Part shown: positions 1-8,798 of the stretch, piece after piece | Position numbering within the stretch: position 1 is the stretch's first letter | Layout of the letters: each line of letters opens with the position of its first letter | Source of the DNA: Bacteroidales bacterium | GTDB taxonomy: Bacteria > Bacteroidota > Bacteroidia > Bacteroidales > JAADJA01 | Assembly (NCBI GenBank): GCA_021740645.1 | Contig: JAIOZL010000021.1 | Span: forward strand, 17,995-81,994 | DNA: 64,000 nt | Direction of reading: 5' to 3' | The notes under the pieces: generated by a model | Told to the model about the DNA's origin: nothing | Seen by the model: only the letters and a program-made list of their open reading frames with translations | Database searches by the model: none | Position numbers and translations under genes: made by a program

Positions 1-1399
1 CAGTTATTTTAATGAAACGAGCTTGTTGTAGTGCGCTAATATTTTTTGATCCGGTATATCCCATACCTGCACGCAATCCTCCAACCATTTGATGTATCAC
101 TTCTGATAACCCTCCTTTAAAAGGTACGCGCCCCACAATACCTTCTGGAACGAGTTTTCGAATATCATCTTCCACATCCTGGAAATAACGATCCTTTGAT
201 CCTTTTTGCATAGCTTCTATCGACCCCATTCCCCGGTATGTTTTAAATTTTCTCCCTTCAAAAATTATTGTTTCTCCCGGGGATTCATCCACGCCAGCAA
301 ATAATGAGCCTGCCATGATGGAATGAGCCCCGGCAGCAATGGCTTTTACAATATCTCCGGTATACCTTATCCCACCATCAGCAATAACTGGTATGCCGGT
401 TCCTTTTAGTGCCTCTGCCACATCATAAATGGCAGTAAGTTGAGGGATTCCTACCCCGGCAATGATACGGGTCGTACATATTGAACCCGGGCCTATTCCT
501 ACTTTAACAGCATCTACTCCAATTTTTGCAAGATGTTTAGCCGCTTCTGCAGTTCCGATATTGCCCACAACCAGTTCTAACTTAGGATAAGCAGCTTTAA
601 CTTTTTCCGCCATTTTTATCACTCCCTCCGAATGCCCGTGAGCGGTATCAATTACTACTGCATCCACCTGGGCTTTAACCAAGGTAGCTACTCTTTCCAT
701 GGTATCAGCGGCAATACCCACAGCGGCAGCAACACGTAAACGACCTCTTTCATCTTTACAGGCATTAGGCCGCTCTTTAATTTTAATAATATCTTTATAG
801 GTGATCAGCCCGATCAACTTATAATTTTCATCAACTACCGGTAATTTTTCAATTTTATGCTCCTGCAGTATATCAGCAGCTTTCTCAAAATCAGTAAACT
901 CAGTAGTAGTTATCAAGGGCTTTTGGGTCATGACCAGTTCAATCGGTTTTTCTGGGACACGTTCAAAACGTAAATCCCGGTTGGTCACGATACCTACCAG
1001 GTGCATTTCTTCGTCTACTACAGGTATTCCTCCAATGCTGTATTCATTCATCATATACAAAGCATCACTCACAAGGGCATCTCTTCTAATAGTAACAGGA
1101 TCAATGATCATCCCGTTTTCCGCACGCTTAACCTTTATTACCTCATTGGCTTGTTCATCAATAGTCATATTCTTATGAATGACTCCAATACCTCCTTCCT
1201 GCGCAATAGCAATGGCCATTGTATGCTCGGTAACTGTATCCATAGCTGCAGAAACTATCGGTATCTTGAGAGAAATATTTCTGGTGAATTGCGTAGAGAT
1301 GTCCACTTGTCTTGGCAGAACCTGGCTAAAAGCAGGTTGCAATAAAACATCATCGTATGTTAAGCCTTCACCGGCAAATTTATCTTTATCATAAAACAT
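1..1399 (-). CDS. guaB: Inosine-5'-monophosphate dehydrogenase (C-terminus cut by window edge)
   Basis: IMP dehydrogenase oxidises IMP to XMP with NAD+, the committed step of guanine nucleotide synthesis in the cytoplasm. About 466 codons are visible of a family length near 490, so only the last two dozen residues lie outside the window. The N-terminus reads [20 protein letters not shown], typical of the family. The catalytic loop [11 protein letters not shown] puts the nucleophilic cysteine near residue 308, and the C-terminal [12 protein letters not shown] segment is present. A CBS-domain pair lies in the insertion between about residues 95 and 215. The ATG at 1399 is preceded on the minus strand by TATCTTTG (1430-1423), a good Bacteroidota -7 box, giving a leader of roughly 20 nt. 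No clear -33 TTTG is seen at normal spacing. Plus-strand frames at 930-1394 are antisense shadows. Confidence 0.97.
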   Translation of the reverse strand, partial: MFYDKDKFAGEGLTYDDVLLQPAFSQVLPRQVDISTQFTRNISLKIPIVSAAMDTVTEHTMAIAIAQEGGIGVIHKNMTIDEQANEVIKVKRAENGMIIDPVTIRRDALVSDALYMMNEYSIGGIPVVDEEMHLVGIVTNRDLRFERVPEKPIELVMTQKPLITTTEFTDFEKAADILQEHKIEKLPVVDENYKLIGLITYKDIIKIKERPNACKDERGRLRVAAAVGIAADTMERVATLVKAQVDAVVIDTAHGHSEGVIKMAEKVKAAYPKLELVVGNIGTAEAAKHLAKIGVDAVKVGIGPGSICTTRIIAGVGIPQLTAIYDVAEALKGTGIPVIADGGIRYTGDIVKAIAAGAHSIMAGSLFAGVDESPGETIIFEGRKFKTYRGMGSIEAMQKGSKDRYFQDVEDDIRKLVPEGIVGRVPFKGGLSEVIHQMVGGLRAGMGYTGSKNISALQQARFIKIT

Positions 1400-1566
1400 A
1401 ATGAAGCATTTAAAAATTGGCGCAAAGATAGAAAAATTAACAAGATGCATCACCCTCAAATAATCCTGAACCTCAATTAACTCGCGACATTAAAATCCTT
1501 CCACTTAACATGATTTTGAATCCTTGAACCAAATGATTATATTTGAAGTCTTAAAATAAAAATGAG

Positions 1567-3702
1567 ATGAAACCAACCCTCCCAAAAAGTTTCAGGACAA
1601 TTTTTACCACCGCTCTCATTTTCTTATCCGTTTTGTCATATAGTCAATGGGATTGGTACCACCCTGCCCCGCAAGGCCATTCACTATATGATGTTTATTT
1701 TGTGGATAACAACCATGGCTGGGCTTGCGGGAGATATGGCACCATTTTATTTACGGATAATGGTGGGCTGGATTGGAACACTCAAAACGCTGGGACTGAC
1801 AAAACTTTATTATCCATTTTTTTCCTTGACCAGCAAAATGGATGGACGGTGGGAAATAACGGAACAGTTCTTAAAACTACTGATGGAGGCCTCTCCTGGC
1901 AAAATAAAACCTTCACGGTTCCCTTCCATTATAACAGTGTACATTTTGCAACTGAACTGGAAGGATGGATTACAACGAATGGATTCATCAGGCATACTAC
2001 CGATGGAGGTGAAAACTGGTACTCTCAAAATACCGGAAACCTCACATCCTACTTTGATGTTCATTTTTCGGATAATTTAAAAGGTTGTGCAGTTGGCCAG
2101 GCTGGTGTTGTCGCTTTAACAAATAATGGGGGTGAATCGTGGCATTTTGGTAATTCAGCTACTACCCAAACAATTAAGGATGTTTTTTTTCTTGATGATC
2201 AAAAAGTTTGGGCAGTTGGTCTGGGTGGCACTGTGCAATGCAGTAGCGACGGTGGGGAAAACTGGGAATTAAAAACTTCAGGGACAAATGTCAGCTTAAA
2301 TTCTGTTCACTTTTTAAATGAGTTTGAGGGATGGATTGTTGGTGGAATATCAGGTTATTATGCCGAATCAATTATTTTACATACCACGGATATGGGTTCA
2401 ACATGGACTATTTTTACCCCGGCATCAAATACCCTAATGAATAGTATTGGATTTGGAGGTGATCAAAATGGAGTTTGCGTAGGTGAAAATGGAAGTATGA
2501 ACTATACCTTCGATGGGGGAGTGAATTGGTCAACTCATGAATACTTCACTTTTAATGACCTGGAGAAAGTCCATTTTCTCAACGACCAAATTGGTTGGAT
2601 TACAGGTCATTTTAGCGGGCTACTCAAAACGATAGATGGAGGAGAAAGCTGGAACAAATTAGAAGCAGATGTGACCTATTTTAGTGATGTGTATTTCATG
2701 AATGAAAATCGGGGCTGGGCTGTTGGGCAAAATTCCACCAATGAGCTAATCTTAAAAACAACAGACGGGGGAGAAAACTGGCAGAATATATATTCCAGTT
2801 CAAATGGGCCGAACTTTCAATCGGTATATTTCTTAAGCGAGTTTAAAGGATTGGTAGGAGGATACGGTGGCAAATTATATCGTACCATTGATGGTGGTGC
2901 TACATGGATAGATAAAAGTTTTAATACCAACCATGTCGTGAAAGAATTTTATTTCATCAATGGATTCGAAGGATTTTGCTTTACCTATTCTTATCCTGAC
3001 AATGAGATTTATAAAACATATGACGGAGGAGGCAGTTGGGAATCAATTTTTTACGGAGATTTTTTGGGTATCTGGAAAATTCATATGGTCAATTCGATGA
3101 AAGGCTGGGCCATTACAGCATTCTCAGAAGAAGTTTATTTTACCATAAATGGGGGGAGCACCTGGCATTTAAATTCAAATAATCCTCCCTTCGACTACGA
3201 AAGCCTTTATTTCATTAGTCAAACAGAAGGCTGGATCGTAGGCAGGTATGGAAAGATTGCGGCCACAACCGATGGAGGGCAAACCTGGTCAGATCAAAGC
3301 ATAAATACAAAACTAAACTTGTTTGATGTAGCCTTCTCCTCCGGTTTAAATGGCTGGATCGTAGGGGAAGAGGGTTCTATATTTCATACTTCAAATGGTG
3401 GACTTATTAGTGAGATTGAAGATAAAAAAAACATAAAAAGTGTTTTACAACTCAGCGTTTATCCTAATCCTGTAATTCAAACTTCATCTATTAAATTTGA
3501 ACTGGAAAAGAAAACTGAAGTTCTCATTGAAATATTCACAGCTAACGGCCAGAAAGTTGAATCAATATTAAATAAAACTTTACAAAAAGGGGAACATATT
3601 GTCAACTGGAATTCACTCTATCGAAAACCAGGGATCTACTATTGCCGGATTTCAACGGATCAAAGCCAACAAACAAAAAAAATCATATTACCTGGTTTTT
3701 AA
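1567..3702 (+). CDS. Secreted YCF48/BNR-type beta-propeller protein with T9SS sorting domain
   Basis: A 711-residue exported protein. An N-terminal signal peptide (hydrophobic stretch ending near SYSQ, residues 15-27) is followed by about 14 repeats of the pattern W-x-V-G-x-x-G-x(3-5)-T-x-D-G-G-x-x-W, the signature of YCF48/Hcf136-like and BNR propeller blades. The last 80 residues (SVYPNPVIQTSSIKF onward, ending KKIILPGF) form a T9SS type A C-terminal sorting domain, so the protein should cross the outer membrane and be released or surface-anchored. In plants and cyanobacteria YCF48 helps photosystem II assembly; in Bacteroidota these repeats occur in surface proteins of unknown ligand, so no photosynthetic role is implied. 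Its 3' end overlaps the convergent symporter gene by 15 bp. PorV, needed for this secretion route, is encoded at 6173. Confidence 0.85.
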   Translation: MKPTLPKSFRTIFTTALIFLSVLSYSQWDWYHPAPQGHSLYDVYFVDNNHGWACGRYGTILFTDNGGLDWNTQNAGTDKTLLSIFFLDQQNGWTVGNNGTVLKTTDGGLSWQNKTFTVPFHYNSVHFATELEGWITTNGFIRHTTDGGENWYSQNTGNLTSYFDVHFSDNLKGCAVGQAGVVALTNNGGESWHFGNSATTQTIKDVFFLDDQKVWAVGLGGTVQCSSDGGENWELKTSGTNVSLNSVHFLNEFEGWIVGGISGYYAESIILHTTDMGSTWTIFTPASNTLMNSIGFGGDQNGVCVGENGSMNYTFDGGVNWSTHEYFTFNDLEKVHFLNDQIGWITGHFSGLLKTIDGGESWNKLEADVTYFSDVYFMNENRGWAVGQNSTNELILKTTDGGENWQNIYSSSNGPNFQSVYFLSEFKGLVGGYGGKLYRTIDGGATWIDKSFNTNHVVKEFYFINGFEGFCFTYSYPDNEIYKTYDGGGSWESIFYGDFLGIWKIHMVNSMKGWAITAFSEEVYFTINGGSTWHLNSNNPPFDYESLYFISQTEGWIVGRYGKIAATTDGGQTWSDQSINTKLNLFDVAFSSGLNGWIVGEEGSIFHTSNGGLISEIEDKKNIKSVLQLSVYPNPVIQTSSIKFELEKKTEVLIEIFTANGQKVESILNKTLQKGEHIVNWNSLYRKPGIYYCRISTDQSQQTKKIILPGF

Positions 3703-5124
3703 CTTTTTCATTGTTGAAAAATAAGATCGTGTTTCTTTAACTACTACTCCCGATAACAGCAATAGCGCTATAAGATTGGGAATCGTCATAAAAGTAATCA
3801 CCATATCCACAAATCCCCATACCAATTCGCTGCTCCAAATACAACCGAAAAACACAAACAAACCATACATATAATTATACGGTTTTATAAACCTTTCGCC
3901 CCATAAGTAGTTTACAGCCCGTGAACCATAATACGACCAGGCAATAATGGTACTAAATGCAAACATAAGCAATCCACCAGCTACAATGTGTGGTGCCAGA
4001 TATCCAAGTCCGATTTTGCTCAAACCGACCTGCATACCAACCACAGTCATTGTATTATCATCCGTGGATGTATGCCATGCACCCGTTAAAATTATCACCA
4101 GGGCAGTTAAAGTGCAAATGATAAGGGTATCTACTAATGGCTCTAGTGAGGCCACTAGTCCTTCCCTGGCCGGGTATTCTGTTCGGGCAGCAGCATGGGC
4201 AATAGGTGCTGAGCCCTGTCCTGCTTCATTAGAAAATAAACCCCTACGTACCCCCCATAAAATCGTAAGCATAAAAGTGGAACCTACAAATCCGCCGGTG
4301 GCAGCAGTTCCCGTAAAAGCACTTTTCACGATGAGAGCCAATGCAGAAGGAATATTATGATACATTACAATCACTACTGTTATTGCAGCTGCAAAATAAA
4401 AAATGGCCATGATTGGAACAAGGCGTGATGTAACATCAGCAATCCGTTTTATTCCACCAACTATCACCAGTAAAACCAAACCTGTGATAATACTTGCCGT
4501 AATATATTTCGATGGAAAACTCCATCCCAAAATATTTGCTAACACAGGTAAATTGTAAGAAGTGTGAAAAACCTGAGTCATGGAATTAGACTGGGCCATA
4601 TTGCCTGTACCCATTGAACAGACAATGGTAGCAAGGGCAAAGATCATGGCAAGTATTTTTGCAAATACAGGAGCATTATAGATTTCCGTAATTCCTTTAC
4701 GCATATAATACATAGGCCCTCCGGACACGGTACCATCCGAATTGAAAGATCGGTATTTATGGGATAAGGTGCATTCTGCATATTTAAGCATCATTCCAAG
4801 GGTACCTGTAACCCACATCCAGAAAATCGCACCAGGCCCTCCCAGATAAATCGCAAGAGAAACCCCAACAATATTACCCGTACCAACTGTAGCAGATAGT
4901 GCCGTAGTGAGTGCTTTAAAATGATTCACATCCCCTTTATCCCCCTTTTTATCGAATCTTCCGGCAACGATTAAAATAGAATGCCTGAGTGCAGTGATGT
5001 TTAAAAATTTCAACCTGATGATAAAATATAAGCCCGTTGGCAAAAGCAGTAATAATACGGCATAGCCTCCAATATAGTTATTGTACCAATCAACAAGCCT
5101 GCTTAGTAAATCTAATATCTGCAT
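3688..5124 (-). CDS. Sodium:alanine symporter family protein (AgcS)
   Basis: A 478-residue polytopic inner-membrane protein of the alanine/glycine:cation symporter family, which imports small neutral amino acids with Na+ (or H+). Family hallmarks are visible: TALSATVGTGNIVGVSLA near residues 72-90, GPGAIFWMW, the GPMYYMRKG segment, and RRGLFSNEAGQGSAPIAHAA in the middle of the protein, a strongly conserved AgcS signature. About ten hydrophobic segments span the length. The start chosen (MQILDLLSRLVDWYNNYIGGY) places a short amphipathic head before the first membrane helix, as usual. It lies downstream of crcB and the DUF190 gene on the same strand, separated by 111 bp, so co-transcription is uncertain. 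Its 3' end overlaps the convergent propeller gene by 15 bp. The exact amino acid cannot be told from sequence. Confidence 0.93.
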   Translation of the reverse strand: MQILDLLSRLVDWYNNYIGGYAVLLLLLPTGLYFIIRLKFLNITALRHSILIVAGRFDKKGDKGDVNHFKALTTALSATVGTGNIVGVSLAIYLGGPGAIFWMWVTGTLGMMLKYAECTLSHKYRSFNSDGTVSGGPMYYMRKGITEIYNAPVFAKILAMIFALATIVCSMGTGNMAQSNSMTQVFHTSYNLPVLANILGWSFPSKYITASIITGLVLLVIVGGIKRIADVTSRLVPIMAIFYFAAAITVVIVMYHNIPSALALIVKSAFTGTAATGGFVGSTFMLTILWGVRRGLFSNEAGQGSAPIAHAAARTEYPAREGLVASLEPLVDTLIICTLTALVIILTGAWHTSTDDNTMTVVGMQVGLSKIGLGYLAPHIVAGGLLMFAFSTIIAWSYYGSRAVNYLWGERFIKPYNYMYGLFVFFGCIWSSELVWGFVDMVITFMTIPNLIALLLLSGVVVKETRSYFSTMKKLKTR

Positions 5125-5235
5125 AGAATTTCCCTTTTAAAAAATTGAATCGGCTAATTTAAATATTTATTTGGAGCTTTGTCAAACAACAAAAGGCTAA
5201 GATTACAAAGGGTGCGAAACCCTGTACAATTGTTA

Positions 5236-5568
5236 TTATTGGTGCCGGTATTTTATTACCCTGATCTTTTCGCGGGTAATCAGGCCCTCTTTTACAACTT
5301 TATCGAGGAAAGGAATAAATTCATTGATCTTTTCAGTAGTATCCACTATTTCGATTACCACAGGAAGATCTTCTGAAAGCCTGAGTACCTTCGCTGAATG
5401 AATCCGACTTTCAGCACCAAAACCCATAATGCCACGTAAAACAGTGGCACCAGCCAGGTTCATTTCTCTGGCCTTAAGTACAATCTCTTCATATAGAGAA
5501 TGTCCATTCAGGTGGTCGCTTTCTCCGATAAAAATGCGAAGAAGTTCGCCTTCAGCAGGTAGTTTCAT
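5236..5568 (-). CDS. DUF190 family protein, partner of fluoride exporter CrcB
   Basis: A 110-residue soluble protein of the DUF190 family, which adopts a PII-like alpha/beta fold and is often encoded beside crcB. Visible features are the LRIFIGESDHLNGHSLYEEI segment, the glycine-rich GATVLRGIMGFGAESRIHS stretch typical of the family, and a C-terminal basic tail. It begins 6 bp after the crcB stop codon, so the two are almost certainly one transcript. The biochemical role of DUF190 proteins is not established; the PII-like fold and genomic pairing suggest a regulatory or accessory function for the channel, which is inference. Confidence 0.88.
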   Translation of the reverse strand: MKLPAEGELLRIFIGESDHLNGHSLYEEIVLKAREMNLAGATVLRGIMGFGAESRIHSAKVLRLSEDLPVVIEIVDTTEKINEFIPFLDKVVKEGLITREKIRVIKYRHQ

Positions 5569-5574
5569 AATAAC

Positions 5575-5961
5575 TTATTTTATGAGTGTGAGTATTCCTT
5601 TCGCAATAAAATATCCTCCAAAGACAAAGGTTAGTGCCAATAAATTATTCATTACCACATTTAGAATAGCAAATTTAAAATTCCCGTCACGAAGAAGGTT
5701 TAACGTTTCAAGGGCAAAAGTACTGAATGTTGTATACCCTCCCAAAAATCCTACAAACACAAAGATTCTGATATTGGGTGATAGGTCTTTAAGTTCAAAT
5801 ATTCCCCATAATAGACCAATTACGAAAGCCCCGGTAACATTTACCAGAAGTGTTCCCCAGGGAAAAATCCCACTTGCAACTTTGTGTGTAATACCCGAAA
5901 TATAGTATCTGGAAAAGGACCCTAATGCCCCCCCTGCCAGTAAATAAATAACCTTCATCAT
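5575..5961 (-). CDS. crcB: Fluoride exporter CrcB/Fluc
   Basis: A 128-residue small membrane protein of the CrcB/Fluc family. These assemble as antiparallel dimers in the inner membrane and let F- leave the cell. Family motifs are clear: GGALGSFSRYYISG at the N-terminus, GTLLVNVTGAFVIGLLWG with the conserved pore asparagine, and GFLGGYTTFSTFALE with the phenylalanine/threonine track. Four hydrophobic helices are predicted. It is the first gene of a crcB-DUF190 pair. Only one crcB copy is seen, consistent with a homodimeric channel. I looked for a fluoride riboswitch in the roughly 200 bp upstream (5962-6170) and did not recognise one. Confidence 0.95.
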   Translation of the reverse strand: MMKVIYLLAGGALGSFSRYYISGITHKVASGIFPWGTLLVNVTGAFVIGLLWGIFELKDLSPNIRIFVFVGFLGGYTTFSTFALETLNLLRDGNFKFAILNVVMNNLLALTFVFGGYFIAKGILTLIK

Positions 5962-6030
5962 TCGCCTTTTTTTAAAATTTTCATTTTTCTTTCCAAAACA
6001 ATTAACGCTAAATTTTGTAGTTATTTAAAC

Positions 6031-6065
6031 TTTGAATCCAACAAGCAAAAAGTTTTTTATTTTCG
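6031..6065 (+). promoter_or_regulatory. Candidate Bacteroidota promoter for porV
   Basis: TTTG at 6031-6034 and TATTTTCG at 6058-6065 are separated by 23 bp, within the range known for Bacteroidota sigma-ABfr promoters. Transcription would start near 6072 and give a leader of about 100 nt. A second possible -7 box, TACTTTTG, lies at 6129-6136 without a clear -33 partner, so the start site is ambiguous. Confidence 0.35.
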
Positions 6066-6172
6066 CACCAAATTTTTTAGCCAAACTATGGCAAAAAAAC
6101 AAAAGCAATATAATTTTACAAATATCGTTACTTTTGCACAAATTTTTGATTGACTAATCTACATAAAATTTC

Positions 6173-7369
6173 ATGAAGAGACTATTGGTAATTTTTTCCT
6201 GTGTGAGCTTTCTTTTAAATTTTTCTTATGCACAAAATACAGAAGAGTGGAATGGGCAACAAGCTACACAAAATACAATTACAACCGCGGTACCCTTTTT
6301 AAATATCGGGCCTGATGCAAGGTCAGGTGGAATGGGAGAGTTAGGAGCAGGAACATCACCAGATGCTATGTCGCAACACTGGAATCCGGCTAAATTTGCT
6401 TTCATCGAAAAAGAGATGGGTTTTGCCGTATCCTATAGCCCATGGTTAAGAAAACTGGTTAACGATATTAATCTGGCCTATCTTTCGGGTTATAAAAGAA
6501 TTGATGAATATAGTACGGTAAGTGGTTCACTTAAATTCTTTTCCTTAGGAGATATTACCTTTACCAGGGATGATGGATCGGTAATTGGAATTTTCAGGCC
6601 CAGCGAGTTTTCACTTGATGGGGCTTATGCAAGAAAATTCTCTGAAAAAATATCAGGAGCTGTGGCTGCACGGTTTATCTATTCTAACTTAACCCAGGGC
6701 CAGGAAGTTTCCGGGCAAAGTAGTAAACCCGGAACATCAATTGCTGCAGATGTATCTTTTTATTATACAACACCTTTGGAGGTAAATTGGCTCGAAGGTT
6801 CCGAGTTTAGTTTTGGAGCTGCGATCACAAATATCGGACAAAAAATTTCCTACTCCAACGATGAGTTTGATAAGGACTTTATTCCTACAAACTTAAGGAT
6901 AGGGCCGTCCTGGTTAATGGAAATTGACGATTATAATTCAGTAAGATTTTCATTGGACCTTAACAAACTATTAGTTCCTACACCGCCTGTAAGATCTGAT
7001 TCGCTGGTAGACGACAACAACCAGTATATTATTCTTGCAGGAAAAGATGATAATGTTTCAGTAGCTCAGGGTATGATCCAATCCTTTTATGATTCTCCCA
7101 GTGGGTTCAGCGAAGAAATGAAAGAGATCATTTGGGTAGTTGGGGCTGAATATTGGTATGATAAGCAATTTGCTATCAGAGCAGGGTATTTTCACGAAAG
7201 TGAAATGAAAGGTAACCGAAAGTTTTTTACTTTAGGAGCAGGGCTCAGATACAATGTTTTTGGATTGGATTTCTCCTACCTTATACCAACAGCACAACAA
7301 AACCCATTAGCGAACACACTAAGGTTTACATTAACCTTTAATTTTGATGGATTTGAAGCTCAGCAATAA
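6173..7369 (+). CDS. porV: Type IX secretion system outer membrane protein PorV
   Basis: A 398-residue outer-membrane beta-barrel of the PorV (LptO/FadL-related) family. In T9SS, PorV collects cargo from the translocon by binding its C-terminal sorting domain and delivers it to the attachment complex with PorU. The sequence has a signal peptide (ending near SYAQ), then the family-typical block FLNIGPDARSGGMGELG and DAMSQHWNPAKFAF, long beta-strand-rich stretches and a final aromatic strand (RFTLTFNFDG). PorU is not visible next to it; the downstream neighbour is ispF. Three cargo proteins carrying T9SS domains are encoded in this window (1567, 44396 and 52949), so the gene fits its surroundings. 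A strong hairpin terminator follows the stop codon. Confidence 0.93.
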   Translation: MKRLLVIFSCVSFLLNFSYAQNTEEWNGQQATQNTITTAVPFLNIGPDARSGGMGELGAGTSPDAMSQHWNPAKFAFIEKEMGFAVSYSPWLRKLVNDINLAYLSGYKRIDEYSTVSGSLKFFSLGDITFTRDDGSVIGIFRPSEFSLDGAYARKFSEKISGAVAARFIYSNLTQGQEVSGQSSKPGTSIAADVSFYYTTPLEVNWLEGSEFSFGAAITNIGQKISYSNDEFDKDFIPTNLRIGPSWLMEIDDYNSVRFSLDLNKLLVPTPPVRSDSLVDDNNQYIILAGKDDNVSVAQGMIQSFYDSPSGFSEEMKEIIWVVGAEYWYDKQFAIRAGYFHESEMKGNRKFFTLGAGLRYNVFGLDFSYLIPTAQQNPLANTLRFTLTFNFDGFEAQQ

Positions 7370-7390
7370 CGAACAACAATAATATAATAG

Positions 7391-7419
7391 GCCATTGCAA
7401 TTAGCAATGGCTTTTTTTT
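7391..7419 (+). terminator. Intrinsic terminator after porV
   Basis: A perfect 8-bp stem GCCATTGC/GCAATGGC (7391-7398 and 7404-7411) with loop AATTA is followed directly by eight T residues. It sits 22 bp after the porV stop and separates porV from ispF. Confidence 0.88.
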
Positions 7420-7483
7420 ACAATAACGCGAACATTTCTTTCATTCATCCGTATTTAATACCATCAAGGTAATAAAGTAAACT

Positions 7484-7963
7484 ATGGATTTAAAGGTAGG
7501 CTTTGGTTTCGATGTGCACAAACTCGAATCCGGAAGAAAATTATGGATTGGAGGAGTAAATATCCCCTCTGAAAAAGGAGCGTTAGGACATTCTGATGCT
7601 GATGTACTCATCCACGCGATATGTGATGCCATGCTTGGTGCCATAAACTTACGCGACATCGGATACCACTTCCCGGATACAGATCCCCAATACAAAGGAA
7701 TAGCAAGTATAATCCTGCTTGAAGAAGTTTGCAGAATGATCTCCGACCAGGGATATTATGTAAATAATATTGATTCGACGGTAAGTCTTGAAAAGCCTAA
7801 ACTTTCCGCCTTCATACCAGAAATGAAAAAACAACTTGCAACGGTTTCCTGCATCAAGGAAGAAAACGTTTCAATAAAAGCCACAACCACTGAAAAGTTA
7901 GGATTTACCGGGCGTGAAGAAGGTATAGCTGCCCATGCTGTGGTTTTGCTAAAAAAGCTCTAA
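7484..7963 (+). CDS. ispF: 2-C-methyl-D-erythritol 2,4-cyclodiphosphate synthase
   Basis: IspF catalyses the fifth step of the MEP isoprenoid pathway, cyclising CDP-ME 2-phosphate to MEcPP with release of CMP, as a cytoplasmic homotrimer with a zinc ion in each active site. The 159-residue length is standard. Zinc ligands are seen in GFGFDVHKL (Asp and His near residues 10-12) and in LGHSDADVLIHAICDA (second His). The IGYHFPDTDPQYKG loop and the C-terminal TTEKLGFTGREEGIAAHAVVLL signature are also present. The start ATG follows the porV terminator by about 65 bp, so the gene probably has its own promoter. It converges on the FAH-family gene at 8011. Confidence 0.97.
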   Translation: MDLKVGFGFDVHKLESGRKLWIGGVNIPSEKGALGHSDADVLIHAICDAMLGAINLRDIGYHFPDTDPQYKGIASIILLEEVCRMISDQGYYVNNIDSTVSLEKPKLSAFIPEMKKQLATVSCIKEENVSIKATTTEKLGFTGREEGIAAHAVVLLKKL

Positions 7964-8010
7964 TCTAAGCCTAAATCTGGTATTCACTTGGTAATATCTG
8001 CTTTATTACA

Positions 8011-8622
8011 TTACTTCACTCTAAAATCAAACATTTTTTTATCTTCAATATAGCCGGTGAGCTGGTCATTAATATTTACCGGGCCCACTCCTTCAGGTGT
8101 TCCTGTAAAAATCAGGTCTCCCATTTTTAAGGTTATAAATTGCGACACATAAGAAATAACCTGATCGAAACTAAAAATCATATCTCTTGAATATCCTTGC
8201 TGAACAGTCTTTCCGTTTAATTCCAGATGAAAGGAAATATCTTCTTTCTTGTGTAGATCGTTGAGTGGAATAAACTTACTTATGGGTGCTGAATTATCAA
8301 ATGCTTTCGCAATCTCCCACGGAAGTCCCTTTTCTTTATGTTTTTGTTGCAGGTCACGTGCTGTAAAATCCACCCCCAACCCTATTTCATCATAATATGT
8401 ATTGGCAAACTTTTCTTGAATATGCCTTCCATTCTTTTTTATTTTTAATACCAATTCAGTCTCATAATGGATATCTTTTGAAAACCCTGGATAAAAGAAA
8501 GGCCTGTTTCGGACCACAATAGAAGTGTCTGGTTTCATAAAGAAAACGGGTCTTTCAGGCAAAGGATTATTTAATTCTTTAGCATGTTCCACATAATTTC
8601 TTCCTATGCAAATGATCTTCAT
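8011..8622 (-). CDS. Fumarylacetoacetate hydrolase family protein (acylpyruvase/decarboxylase type)
   Basis: A 203-residue cytoplasmic enzyme of the short FAH family (FAHD1-like), whose members hydrolyse or decarboxylate 2-oxo acids such as acylpyruvates and oxaloacetate using Mg2+. Motifs include IICIGRNYVEHAKELNN at the N-terminus, PVFFMKPDTS, the metal-binding DIHYETELVLKIKKNG (E-x-E) with a later Asp in GLGVDFTARDLQ, KAFDNSAPIS, and the C-terminal GDLIFTGTPEGVGPV. The length matches FAHD1-type proteins rather than full fumarylacetoacetases. No catabolic neighbours are present, so a housekeeping or metabolite-repair role is more likely than tyrosine degradation; that is inference. Confidence 0.9.
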   Translation of the reverse strand: MKIICIGRNYVEHAKELNNPLPERPVFFMKPDTSIVVRNRPFFYPGFSKDIHYETELVLKIKKNGRHIQEKFANTYYDEIGLGVDFTARDLQQKHKEKGLPWEIAKAFDNSAPISKFIPLNDLHKKEDISFHLELNGKTVQQGYSRDMIFSFDQVISYVSQFITLKMGDLIFTGTPEGVGPVNINDQLTGYIEDKKMFDFRVK

Positions 8623-8689
8623 ATTTTAAATTTAAGAATTGTTAAAAACATTTGAACTGCAATAATAATAAAATTCTGGTAGGCAGGTT

Positions 8690-8719
8690 TTAACATTAAA
8701 ATAAATATTAAAATGTTAA
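8690..8719. repeat. AT-rich dyad upstream of dnaB
   Basis: An 8-bp inverted repeat TTAACATT (8690-8697) and AATGTTAA (8712-8719) surrounds a 14-bp AT-rich centre. It lies about 70 bp before the dnaB -33 box. It could be an operator or a chance AT-rich dyad; nothing decides between these. Confidence 0.3.
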
Positions 8720-8762
8720 TAATCCATGGAAAACTATGTTAAAAAAAAATATGAATTTAATC

Positions 8763-8794
8763 TTGAAAAGATAGGCTTAATCTAGTTACTTTTG
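8763..8794 (+). promoter_or_regulatory. Candidate promoter of dnaB, possibly giving a leaderless mRNA
   Basis: TTG at 8763-8765 and a perfect -7 box TACTTTTG at 8787-8794 are spaced by 21 bp. The dnaB ATG lies at 8799, so transcription would begin at or within a base or two of the start codon. Confidence 0.5.
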
Positions 8795-8798
8795 AAAC

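Noticed and set aside
930..1394. Three plus-strand open frames opposite guaB
   Set aside because: They are antisense to a well-conserved enzyme and have no recognisable domain or promoter; shadows of guaB.
5962..6170. Fluoride riboswitch before crcB
   Set aside because: I searched by eye for the conserved crcB RNA elements and found none; a covariance-model search would decide.
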